Of a stretch of DNA of 13,831 nt, positions 6,528-13,620 are shown one piece after another. The notes beneath the pieces were generated by a model. It had not been told where the DNA came from, searched no databases, and saw only the letters and a program-made list of their open reading frames with translations. This stretch comes from DATIKM01 sp035477595 (GTDB lineage Bacteria > Armatimonadota > Chthonomonadetes > Chthonomonadales > CAJBBX01). The stretch covers positions 1 to 13,831 of the forward strand of contig DATIKM010000087.1 of NCBI GenBank assembly GCA_035477595.1, in the 5' to 3' direction. The first letter of the stretch is position 1, and each line of letters opens with the position of its first letter. Position numbers and translations under genes: made by a program.

Positions 6528-8852
6528 ATGAACCACCGCTGTCTCCGTCTGCCGCTTCTCGCCGCAATGCTGGCGGTATGCCTGCCGGCCAGCGCGGAGC
6601 GCGTGGCCGTACCGCTCAACGACTACCAGCGCCTCGGGCAACGATTCACGGCGGACCGCCCGTTCGACACGCTCTGGGTCACGGTCCCGAGCTGGCTAGA
6701 CACGGAGGGCGGCCTCACGCTCACCGTGTGGGACAGCCCGGCCCGCGCCCGTCGGCTGGCGTCACGCGCCTTCACTGGCATTGCGGACAACCAGCAGGTT
6801 CGCCTCCGGATCGGCAGGTTACTGCCCGCTGGCGCCTACTACTGGGAGGTGGATGCGCGGACCGGCGCCACGCTCGTGGGTCTCTATGCCGATGCGCTCG
6901 CGGCCGAGACGGATGACTGCGCCTACCTGGACGGCGTCCCCGACCGCCGGCGGCGCTTCGTCTTCGCGATCGGGACGCTAGACAGGCCGCGCCCATCCAT
7001 TCCCCAGCTCATCGCCGCCCTGCGCCCCGATGCATCCGATCAGGAGAAGTCGGACGCCTGCCGCGAGCTCGCCATCTGGGGAGACGCGTCCGCCGTGCCC
7101 GCGCTGGCCCGCCTCCTCGACGACCCGGACCTCTCCCACATGGCGCGCTTCGCGCTGGAGGCGATGCCCGGCGCCAGGGTCAACGCGGCCCTGCGCGCTG
7201 CGACGCTCAGGCTGACGGGCGCCCCGCTGGTCGGCGTGGTGAACACGCTCGGAGTGCGCCGGGACGCTGGCGCCGTCCCCCGCCTCTCCGCGCTCCTGCG
7301 CTCGGCGGATGCCAGCGTAGCCGCTGCGGCGGCTGTCGCGCTCGGCCGAATCGGGACGCCGGCGAGCATAGACGCCCTGCTCAGGGCGCCCGACAGCCTC
7401 GATCCCGCCGTTTCGGCCGCGGTGCGCGAGGGTCTCCTCGCGAGCGCCGACGGCCTGCTGGCAGCCGGCAGGCGCGGGCGCGCCATCGCTCTCTACGACC
7501 GGCTGCGGGCGCCATCGGCTCCGCCCGCCATGCGCGTCGCCGCCACCCGGGGCGCCATCGTGGCTCGCGGGGCCGCTGGCGCGGAGCTCCTCGTCCAGCA
7601 GCTTCGAGCCGGCGACGAGCGGCTCGCGGGCGCGGCCCTCTGGGTGGCCCAACGCGAGTTGCCGGGCGCCGGGGTCACCGCGGCGCTCACGGCGGCGCTT
7701 CCCGGGCTCACAGACGAGCGGCGGGTGCTGCTCGTGAGGGCGCTGGGACGGCGGGGCGACCGCTCCGTCGCGCCCACGCTCGAGGCGGCCACGGCCTCGG
7801 GACCCATCGCCGTGCGCGTTGCGGCGCTGCGCGCGCTGGCGGACATGGGCGGCGGGGCCGCCGTGCCCGCCTTCGTGCGCGCCCTGGCGGACCCGGATGC
7901 CGAGATCAGCCGGGCAGCCCAGGACGCGCTGGCCACCCTGCCGCGCGACGAGGCTGCCACGGTGGCGGCCGCCCTGCTGCGCGCGCCCGATCCACGGTCG
8001 CGTCTGGCGGCCATCGACCTGGCGCTCCTGCAGAGGATGCCGAAGCTGGTTCCGGATCTCGCAGCCGCCGCACGTGACCCGGACTCCGGAGTGCGCGTCG
8101 CGGCCTTGAGGTCACTTGGCGAGCTGGCGATGCCCGATGACCTCCCGCGTGTCATCGACGCGCTGGTCGCCGCTCCCGAGGGTCCGGAGCTCACCGCGGC
8201 AGGGGAGTCGCTGGCTGCGGCGAGCGAGCGAGCGAGCGAGCCCGAACAGGCGGTGGACCGCCTCGCTGGCGCGATGGGCCGCGGCGGCGCCCCTCACCGC
8301 ATCGCGATCCTGCGCGCCCTGGGCTCGCTTGGCGGCCCCCGGGCGCTGGAGGCGGTCCGCGGCGCGCTTCGCGGACCGGACGGCGTGGTCAGCCGCGCCG
8401 CATTCGAGGTCCTCTGCCAGTGGAAGGGCGCGGAAGCTGCTCCCGACCTGCTGCAGATCGCCACGACCGCACAGGCGCCGGCCGAGCGCACCCAGGCGCT
8501 GCGGGGGCTGCTGCGCATGGCCGCCGACGCCGAGCTGCCCGCCGACCGCCGGCTCGCCATCTGCCGGGACGCCGGCCCGATCGTGCAGCGCGACGAGGAG
8601 CGCCGGCTGCTTCTCGGGGCGCTGGGCGGGCTTGGCACGCCCGAGGCGCTCGCTCTGGCGTTGCCGCACCTAGCCGCGCCGGCGACCCGCGAAGAGGCGG
8701 CGATCGCGATTCTGGGCATCGCGGAGCGCCTGGCGGGTGGGCCAGACCGCGCGGCGGCCGCCGAGGCGCTTGAGAGGGTGGCAGCCGCTGGCGTAAGTGC
8801 CGAGCTCGCGGCGCGAGCGAACGCGCTGCTCCAGCAGGCGCGCGGCGTCTGA
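6528..8852 (+). CDS. Secreted HEAT-repeat protein with N-terminal beta-sandwich-like domain
   Basis: A 774-aa protein. Residues 1-23 are a Sec signal (cleavage after ASA). About 25-150 is a beta-rich region with alternating hydrophobic strands (VAVPLNDYQRLGQRF, LTLTVWDS, YYWEVDA, GLYADA), possibly a jelly-roll or ligand-binding domain that I cannot name. From about 155 to the end it is a superhelix of HEAT repeats, e.g. DASAVPALARLLDDPD, DAGAVPRLSALLRSAD, GAAVPAFVRALADPD, PDSGVRVAALRSLGEL and GPRALEAVRGALRGPD. HEAT arrays bind other proteins; no catalytic motif is visible. It lies 82 bp after the oxidoreductase on the same strand, so it may scaffold the exported sugar enzymes (inference). The start is ATG 6528; GTG 6519 in frame is possible, and neither has a strong Shine-Dalgarno. 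It contains the CGAG tetranucleotide tract listed next. Confidence 0.85.
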   Translation: MNHRCLRLPLLAAMLAVCLPASAERVAVPLNDYQRLGQRFTADRPFDTLWVTVPSWLDTEGGLTLTVWDSPARARRLASRAFTGIADNQQVRLRIGRLLPAGAYYWEVDARTGATLVGLYADALAAETDDCAYLDGVPDRRRRFVFAIGTLDRPRPSIPQLIAALRPDASDQEKSDACRELAIWGDASAVPALARLLDDPDLSHMARFALEAMPGARVNAALRAATLRLTGAPLVGVVNTLGVRRDAGAVPRLSALLRSADASVAAAAAVALGRIGTPASIDALLRAPDSLDPAVSAAVREGLLASADGLLAAGRRGRAIALYDRLRAPSAPPAMRVAATRGAIVARGAAGAELLVQQLRAGDERLAGAALWVAQRELPGAGVTAALTAALPGLTDERRVLLVRALGRRGDRSVAPTLEAATASGPIAVRVAALRALADMGGGAAVPAFVRALADPDAEISRAAQDALATLPRDEAATVAAALLRAPDPRSRLAAIDLALLQRMPKLVPDLAAAARDPDSGVRVAALRSLGELAMPDDLPRVIDALVAAPEGPELTAAGESLAAASERASEPEQAVDRLAGAMGRGGAPHRIAILRALGSLGGPRALEAVRGALRGPDGVVSRAAFEVLCQWKGAEAAPDLLQIATTAQAPAERTQALRGLLRMAADAELPADRRLAICRDAGPIVQRDEERRLLLGALGGLGTPEALALALPHLAAPATREEAAIAILGIAERLAGGPDRAAAAEALERVAAAGVSAELAARANALLQQARGV
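8221..8240 (+). repeat. (CGAG)x5 tetranucleotide tract inside the HEAT-repeat gene
   Basis: Five perfect CGAG units plus a partial sixth base encode SERASE within the linker SERASEPEQ, between HEAT repeats. Because the unit is not a multiple of three, loss or gain of one copy by slippage would frameshift the last 200 or so codons. Confidence 0.9.
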
Positions 8853-8915
8853 CGCGGACGGCAGGGAGGCCGCAAGCGTCGAGCGCGCCCGACGGTCAGC
8901 GGTAAGAGGGGTGGC

Positions 8916-9482
8916 ATGGCGATGAAAGCGGTGGTGGTGTGCGGCAGCCGGAACCCGCGCGGCCAGACCGGGAGGGCGGCGGAGGTAGTCGTCGAGGGCC
9001 TGCGCTCGGGCAGCGCCGAGGTGAGCGTGGTCTACCTGCCGGAGCGCGCCATCGAGCGGTGCCGGCAGTGCGACGACGACGGCTGGGGCCTCTGCCGCCG
9101 CGAGGGCACGTGCGTCATCGAGGACGACTTCGCGTCCATCGTGGCGACGATCCGCACGGCGGACGCGGTTGTGTTCGCCACGCCCGTCTACTTCTCCGAC
9201 CTGGCCGAGAGTCTGCGCGCCTTCCTCGACCGGGTGCGTCGCACGTCGCGCTTCGTCGACGGCGCCGCGGGCATCACGGGGAAGCCGGCGGTGGGCGTCT
9301 GCGTGGCGGGCGGGGGAGGAGGAGGCGCGCCGTCGTGCTGCGCCATCCTCACCGGCATCCTGCAGACGTGCGGCTTCGACGTGGTGGACATGCTGCCCGT
9401 CCGCCGGCAGAACCTGGAGGCGAAGCTCGCCCAGCTCCGCCTCGCGGGCCGCTGGCTGGTCGTGCAGACGGTGGGTCCGTGA
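8916..9482 (+). CDS. Flavodoxin-fold NAD(P)H-dependent FMN reductase with a four-cysteine motif
   Basis: A 188-aa cytoplasmic protein with no signal peptide. KAVVVCGSRNPRGQTG (4-19) is the phosphate loop that holds FMN, and ATPVYFSDLAESLRAFLDR (88-106) is the second signature of the NADPH-dependent FMN reductase / iron-sulfur flavoprotein group. The cysteines C49-x2-C52-x7-C60-x5-C66 sit where relatives carry CxxCxxC...C for a 4Fe-4S cluster, but the middle gap is longer. A further CC pair (141-142) follows a six-glycine loop. It may pass electrons from NAD(P)H to an unknown acceptor. Shine-Dalgarno AGAGGGG lies 4 nt before ATG 8916 and 10 nt before ATG 8922; the family usually begins MK, so 8922 is as likely. 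It follows the HEAT gene by 63 bp, so probably the last gene of the plus-strand operon. Confidence 0.85.
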   Translation: MAMKAVVVCGSRNPRGQTGRAAEVVVEGLRSGSAEVSVVYLPERAIERCRQCDDDGWGLCRREGTCVIEDDFASIVATIRTADAVVFATPVYFSDLAESLRAFLDRVRRTSRFVDGAAGITGKPAVGVCVAGGGGGGAPSCCAILTGILQTCGFDVVDMLPVRRQNLEAKLAQLRLAGRWLVVQTVGP

Positions 9483-9572
9483 ACCGGGGGGCGGTGCTCT
9501 GCGCCGGAGCTCTCGGCGCGCTCGCCGCCCTGCGCGGGCCGCGCCCGCCCCGCAGTGCGCCCGTGGCGTGAG

Positions 9573-9767
9573 GCCCTTGCGCCGGTAGACCGGGTGCGGG
9601 CCTTCCGCCCCGTGGGTGAGCGCGACCGGCTCCGGCATCCGGAGGAGCACGCAGGTCCCGGCTGACCGGCCTGGCGCCTCGAGGAAGTCGGGACAGTCGT
9701 GCACCGCCTCGGCGGGCGCCGTCCAGAACACGCCGAAGCAGGCAGACTCGGCGCCGGGGTCTACCAT
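9573..9767 (-). pseudogene. Possible gene remnant of about 65 codons, family unknown
   Basis: Reading leftwards from ATG 9767, the codons end almost entirely in G or C and the peptide looks protein-like (MVDPGAESACFGVFWTAPAE, then DCPDFLEAPG, CVLLRMPEPV, PVYRRKG). After about 65 residues it turns into Arg/Ala/Gly-rich shadow sequence. The open frame continues antisense through the flavodoxin gene, so no natural C-terminus is visible. Upstream of 9767 the frame is not coding-like, and only a GGAG 3 nt from the ATG is available. It may be the relic of a larger gene, an unrecognised small protein, or chance. The DCPDF string resembles the ECPD box of GH32 enzymes only superficially. Confidence 0.3.
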
Positions 9768-9819
9768 GCGCTCCAGGCAGCCGGTCCGGGCGCGCGCTCC
9801 CTGCCCGAGGTCCGAGTGC

Positions 9820-9835
9820 GGCGCCGCTCGGCGCC
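9820..9835 (-). terminator. Short GC hairpin downstream of the DUF1080 gene
   Basis: GGCGCC-GCTC-GGCGCC forms a 6-bp perfect stem with a 4-nt loop, beginning about 20 nt after the DUF1080 stop codon. There is no T-tract, so it is at best a weak candidate terminator for the minus-strand operon. Confidence 0.3.
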
Positions 9836-9855
9836 TCTGACGGACGGCGGCGCGG

Positions 9856-11043
9856 CTAACGGCGCGCAGGCATCTCGGCGACCTGGATGTCGCGGAACGA
9901 CAGGTCCGTGGCCGGGTCATGGCCCTGGAGGCTTATGACGCCGGGTGCGGTGCGGGCGCCGCGGCGGGCGTTGCCCTGATCCGGGTTTCGCTGGTCGGTG
10001 TAGTCCGCCACCTGGTAGCCGTCGATCCACACGCCGATGTGGTTTCCGCTGGCGATGATTGTCTTGGTGAACCACTCGCGGTCGTTGGAGACCACCCGGC
10101 GCGCCACCTGGCGCCCGTAGACGCCGCCCGTGCCGTAGTCCACCGGCCTGGCGCGGTCGTCGCCCTGCCACTGGTTGCGGATCTGCGACTCGTACCCGCT
10201 CCAGAACTGCCCGGCATTGGCGCGGAAGAAGACGCCGCTGTTGAGGTGATCGCCGTTGACGAACACCCCGAGCTGGAGCACGAAGTCGCCCCACACGGTC
10301 TCGGTCTGCAGGTCGCCGGCGCCGTTCTGGATGCGCAGCCAGCCCTCGGGCGTGACCGTGAAGGTGGAGGCGCGGCCCGGGATCGGCTTCCAGCCCGTCA
10401 GGTCCCTCCCGTTGAGGAGGGGGTTGAGCTGGAGAGGCCGCAGGCGCACGTCCTTATAGCGCACGGTGCCGCTCCCGCGGTGCCGCAGGGCCACGACGCC
10501 GCGCGTGTGTCTGGCGCTGGCCGTCGTGAGGACCCGCCTGCCGTCTATCTCCACGATGAGGCGCGGGCCGTCCGCCACCACCCGCACCGGCGTCCACCGA
10601 TTGCGCAGGCGGGCGCCCGACGGTGCGGCGCGGGCGACTCCGCGGACGCTGCCGGGCGGCCAGCGCCGGTTGGCGGGATCGAGCGTCACCTCGAAGGCGC
10701 GCTCCTCATCGACGCGACCCTCCAGGGGCGCGCGGAGCACGATGGCGCCGCTGGTCTGCGCATCCATCCAGACGTCGAGCCTGAGATCGAAGTTGGCGAA
10801 CTCGCCGGTCGTGGCGATCACACCGTCGCCCGCGCCGTAGCCGCGGAGCGTGCCGCCATCAACCTCCCACCGCGCGTCGCCGCGCGGTTGCCAGCCAAAG
10901 GTGGTCTGCCCGTCGAACAGGCGCAGCCAGCCGGCGGCCGCCTCCTGCGCCGGCAGCCTGTCCTGCGGCGCCTCCTGGCCAACGGCGACGCAGGCCGCCA
11001 TCGCCACACACGCGGCCGCCGCCCAGCGTGCCATGTTCCTCAT
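9856..11043 (-). CDS. Secreted protein with two tandem DUF1080 (3-keto-disaccharide hydrolase) domains
   Basis: A 395-aa protein. The start ATG 11043 has GGGGAGGGAGC just upstream; a longer open frame to 11442 only overlaps the URO-D-like gene. Residues 1-22 are a signal peptide (A-V-G|Q). Two LamG-like beta sandwiches follow: domain 1 at about 38-203 (GWLRLFDGQTTFGWQP, WEVDGGTLRGYG, then FDLRLDVWM) and domain 2 at about 206-390 (PLLNGRDLTGWKPI, VWGDFVLQLGVFV, NSGVFFRA, YESQIRNQW, TGGVYG, REWFTKTIIASGNHIGVWIDG, PGVISLQGHD). Domain 2 keeps the full family pattern; domain 1 lacks the E-x-Q-I and G-x-Y segments and is probably non-catalytic or carbohydrate-binding. Family members hydrolyse 3-keto-glycosides or hydrate related glycals. 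It lies 47 bp downstream of the URO-D-like gene in the same operon and likely uses the product of an oxidoreductase like the one at 5090-6445. Confidence 0.88.
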   Translation of the reverse strand: MRNMARWAAAACVAMAACVAVGQEAPQDRLPAQEAAAGWLRLFDGQTTFGWQPRGDARWEVDGGTLRGYGAGDGVIATTGEFANFDLRLDVWMDAQTSGAIVLRAPLEGRVDEERAFEVTLDPANRRWPPGSVRGVARAAPSGARLRNRWTPVRVVADGPRLIVEIDGRRVLTTASARHTRGVVALRHRGSGTVRYKDVRLRPLQLNPLLNGRDLTGWKPIPGRASTFTVTPEGWLRIQNGAGDLQTETVWGDFVLQLGVFVNGDHLNSGVFFRANAGQFWSGYESQIRNQWQGDDRARPVDYGTGGVYGRQVARRVVSNDREWFTKTIIASGNHIGVWIDGYQVADYTDQRNPDQGNARRGARTAPGVISLQGHDPATDLSFRDIQVAEMPARR

Positions 11044-11090
11044 CGTCGCTCCCTCCCCGTCCTCGCGCTTCCGGTCGCCGCGCCCGTCCC

Positions 11091-12062
11091 TCACACGCCC
11101 GCGCGTGCCGCGGGCTTCAGGCTGTGGAACGCCTCGCGGATCCACTGGTAGTTCTGCTCGCTCATCCCAAGCGATGCGTAGTCCTCCACGTAGCCGATGA
11201 AGCCGCCGCCCCGCCCCAGAAGGTCGTTCAGCCGCCGCGCGTAGGCCATGATCTCCTCGCGTGCGCCGCTCACGGCCACTCGCTGGTGGTCCACCGCGCA
11301 ACAGAAGCACACGCGCCCGGCGAAGGCCCCGGCCAGCCGCTCGATGCCGAACACGTCCGGCTGCAGCAACTCCAGCACGTCCACGCCGATCTCGACCATG
11401 TCGGGGATTATGTCCCACACATTGCCGCAGGTGTGGAACCACACCTTCTGGCCCGCGTCGTGGATGCGCGCGAACTGCTCTGCGTAGCGCGGGCGGAAGA
11501 CCCTGCGCCAGAGGTCGGGCCGCACCATCAGGCCCTTCTGCGTACCCCAGTCGTCTCCGAACACCACACAGTCCACGGGCAGCGTGGCGTAGCGCTCGAT
11601 GATGGCGTTCTCATATCCGAATACGATGTCGAGCACCTTCCCGGCGCGCTCCGGGGCGACGTAGAGGTCCTCCAGGAAAGCTTCGAACCCGCGCAGGAAG
11701 GTGGCCTGGTTGAAGCCGCTGATGCCGACGCTGGCGCGCAGGAAGCGGTCCGCGTTCGCGCGCGCCCAGGGCTCGAGGTGGTCGAAGCGGCCGGGCGCAG
11801 CGGGGTCCGGCGGAACGTACGCGTCCAGCGCCGACCAGTCGGCGAGCGGGTGGGTCGCCGGCTGCCCCATCGTGCCGTCGAGGGCGTGCCAGGCGTACCC
11901 CCACTCCGTCATGCCGGGCGCTGAGGGCGCCCAGCCGGCAGCGGGCGCGGAGCCGGAGGCCAGCACGTCGGAGTGCTCGAAGTCGCGGTTGCAGTAGTTG
12001 ACCGGCACGCGCGGCGGGTCTCGGCGCTCGATGGCGGCGAGCACGATCTCCTTTGGCGTCAC
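11091..12062 (-). CDS. URO-D/MtaA-superfamily protein (not HemE)
   Basis: A 323-aa soluble protein. The start is GTG 12062, with GGAGG 7 nt upstream, giving the usual opening TPKEIVLAAIERRDPPRVPV; a longer frame to 12143 is rejected. It has the uroporphyrinogen-decarboxylase fold (PF01208) motifs: VVFGDDWGTQKGLMVRPDLW (167-186), FRPRYAEQF (189-197), VWFHTCGNVWDIIPDMVEIG (207-226), LQPDVFGIERL and GGGFIGYVEDYASLGMSEQN (285-304). The heme-pathway Arg motif near the N-terminus is missing, so it is not HemE. H210-x-C212 matches two zinc ligands of MtaA/CmuA-type methyltransferases, but no third cysteine is seen in the expected late loop; C252, C254 and C255 (VCFCCAVDHQ) are an unusual cluster. 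Relatives of this subtype are common beside sugar genes in Armatimonadota and have no settled function. Confidence 0.82.
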   Translation of the reverse strand: MTPKEIVLAAIERRDPPRVPVNYCNRDFEHSDVLASGSAPAAGWAPSAPGMTEWGYAWHALDGTMGQPATHPLADWSALDAYVPPDPAAPGRFDHLEPWARANADRFLRASVGISGFNQATFLRGFEAFLEDLYVAPERAGKVLDIVFGYENAIIERYATLPVDCVVFGDDWGTQKGLMVRPDLWRRVFRPRYAEQFARIHDAGQKVWFHTCGNVWDIIPDMVEIGVDVLELLQPDVFGIERLAGAFAGRVCFCCAVDHQRVAVSGAREEIMAYARRLNDLLGRGGGFIGYVEDYASLGMSEQNYQWIREAFHSLKPAARAGV

Positions 12063-12168
12063 GCGGCGCCCTCCCGGTACATCGCCACTGTGCACGCCTT
12101 CGGGATACCGTCCTACAGGGCTTGGGCGGCCGCGAGCGCGCACCCGCCTCCCGCGCCGAGCGCGCCGT

Positions 12169-13530
12169 TCACCGCGCCAGGGCCAGCGCGCCCATCGGAT
12201 CCCACGGCGGCAGGGGGATCGGATCCGTCTCCAGCACCGCCCGAAGCTCCGGCGCGAGGCGCGCCTTCTCCACCACGACCTCGTAGACGTACTCGTCGAA
12301 CCAGGCGTCCGTCATCGCCATGAAGCCCTTGTCCCCGCCCTTATCGCCCCAACTGTTCTCCACGCGCCACTTGCGCGGGGCGCCGTCGTCGTCCAGGTCC
12401 ACGCCCGTGAGCACCATCGCGTGCGTCATCAGGCTGTCGCCGTAGTCGAGGCGCTCCGCCTTGTCCATCCCGAACCGCGTGCCGTAGACCCCTTCGTAGT
12501 CGTAGAGCTCCATGTCCAGCAGGCCCAGGTCGCGGTCGAACGACTTACCCACGTCGCAGCCAAACCAGACCGGCTTGCCGTCGACGATCCGCTCCTTCGC
12601 GGCGGCCTTCAGCACAGGCATCTCCACGTTGAGGTAGCGCACGACCTGGCCGCCCACCACGTTGCCCAGGAAGTCCACCGTGTACAGGGCGTTGTACCGC
12701 TTGGAGGACTGCGGGCAGTGGATGAGGCAGACGAGCGAGTCCAGGTCGACCGGCACCCGCTTCTGCAGGAACTCGATCGGGGTGAGCACGCCGTCGCGGT
12801 GGAACTCCTTGTCCTTGTCTCGCCACTGCCAGAGGAACTCGCGCGGCGGCTCGCCCAGGTGGATGGTCAGGATGCGATGGACCTCCTCGAGCATCGCGTC
12901 CTTGCGCGCCCGCAGCTTGTCCACTGCCTCCCCCGCGCGGTACGCATCCCGCAGCCGCGCCGCGTTCTCGCGCAGCCTCACCGTGAGCCGGTCGTTCAGC
13001 ATACCGGTGCTGCTGCTGCTCTCGGTCTCCGGCATCGCCTCCTTGGGCACGACGCCGTAGCGGCGCACGAGGTTGACGAACATGTCCCACTGACCGCCGT
13101 CCTCCACCGGGGACTGCATCAGCCACGCGATGAGTCGGCCGTCGGTCGGCTCGTCCAGCGTACGGAAGGTGCTCTCGAGGAAGTAGTTCGCCTTCTCCAG
13201 CTTGTCCCAGAACATGGGGTGGTTCTGGGAGAGCTCGAAGTCCTCCAGGTTCATCCCTTCGGCGGCGGCTATGCGGAAGGTGTTCAGGCCGGCGAACATC
13301 CAGCAGCGCCCGCTGCCGTTCTGGCTGGTGGAGGCGCCCGCCTTCACCACGTGCGAGAACGTGTGGTTGTGGCGCACCACGGCGCGCCGGCTCATGGCGA
13401 CCGAGCGCACCGTGGTCTTCGTGACGCCGTTCATTGCAGCGCGATGACGCGGGTCGGCGTCGAACGCGGCGCGCCAGCGGTCGATGTCGGCGGGCGCGAT
13501 GGGCGCAGGCCGGTGGCTCTGGTCGCTCAA
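12169..13530 (-). CDS. pepC: Aminopeptidase C / bleomycin hydrolase family cysteine peptidase (C1B)
   Basis: A 453-aa cytoplasmic papain-fold aminopeptidase, expected to form a hexameric barrel with the active sites inside. Catalytic residues are visible: Q70 and C76 in TSQNGSGRCWMFAGLN, H370 in MTHAMVLTG and N392 in RVENSWGDKGG. The start is TTG 13530, chosen because GGAGG lies 6 nt upstream and the N-terminal segment IDRWRAAFDADPRHRAAMN is conserved in the family; the first in-frame ATG (residue 33) would remove it. Its length is near the family's 440-455. The C-terminus PPWDPMGALA is the family's arm that enters the active site and sets exopeptidase specificity, but here it carries three extra residues (LAR). 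It leads the minus-strand group with the URO-D-like gene 106 bp downstream. Probably general peptide turnover. Confidence 0.93.
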   Translation of the reverse strand: MSDQSHRPAPIAPADIDRWRAAFDADPRHRAAMNGVTKTTVRSVAMSRRAVVRHNHTFSHVVKAGASTSQNGSGRCWMFAGLNTFRIAAAEGMNLEDFELSQNHPMFWDKLEKANYFLESTFRTLDEPTDGRLIAWLMQSPVEDGGQWDMFVNLVRRYGVVPKEAMPETESSSSTGMLNDRLTVRLRENAARLRDAYRAGEAVDKLRARKDAMLEEVHRILTIHLGEPPREFLWQWRDKDKEFHRDGVLTPIEFLQKRVPVDLDSLVCLIHCPQSSKRYNALYTVDFLGNVVGGQVVRYLNVEMPVLKAAAKERIVDGKPVWFGCDVGKSFDRDLGLLDMELYDYEGVYGTRFGMDKAERLDYGDSLMTHAMVLTGVDLDDDGAPRKWRVENSWGDKGGDKGFMAMTDAWFDEYVYEVVVEKARLAPELRAVLETDPIPLPPWDPMGALALAR

Positions 13531-13566
13531 GCGGCTCCTCCCCCTGTGGGCGATGACGGCAGCGGT

Positions 13567-13579
13567 GTCAGCGTCTGAC
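13567..13579. promoter_or_regulatory. Small inverted repeat GTCAG-CGT-CTGAC upstream of pepC
   Basis: A perfect 5-bp inverted repeat with a 3-nt spacer lies 37 bp before the pepC start, within the 90-bp gap to the antiporter gene. It could be an operator, but there is no second copy nearby and no regulator gene in the window, so this is only a candidate. Confidence 0.25.
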
Positions 13580-13599
13580 GCAGGCCGCTAGACGACTGT

Positions 13600-13620
13600 G
13601 GCGCCCCCTCGCCTGGCGCC
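13600..13620 (-). terminator. GC hairpin directly after the antiporter stop codon
   Basis: GGCGCC at 13600-13605 and 13615-13620 can pair around a 9-nt loop, immediately downstream of the stop codon (complement of 13621-13623). No T-tract follows. A weak candidate for separating the antiporter transcript from pepC. Confidence 0.3.

Larger units (their letters stand above)
9483..9855. other. 373-bp interval between convergent genes
   Basis: No complete gene is evident. It holds a short minus-strand coding-like fragment (9573-9767) and a GC hairpin (9820-9835), listed separately. No promoter, tRNA or transposon end was recognised in it. Confidence 0.6.

Noticed and set aside
11091..12062. HemE (uroporphyrinogen III decarboxylase of heme synthesis)
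   Set aside because: The conserved N-terminal Arg motif that binds porphyrin carboxylates is absent, and the H-x-C motif points to the MtaA/CmuA-like branch.
13008..13021. Trinucleotide tract (CTG-type) in pepC encoding SSSS
   Set aside because: It is short and in frame; slippage would only change serine count, and it lies in a variable linker.
11998..13578. A 526-codon plus-strand open frame opposite pepC
   Set aside because: It is His/Val/Arg/Leu-rich with no motif, whereas the minus strand encodes an unmistakable PepC with all catalytic residues.
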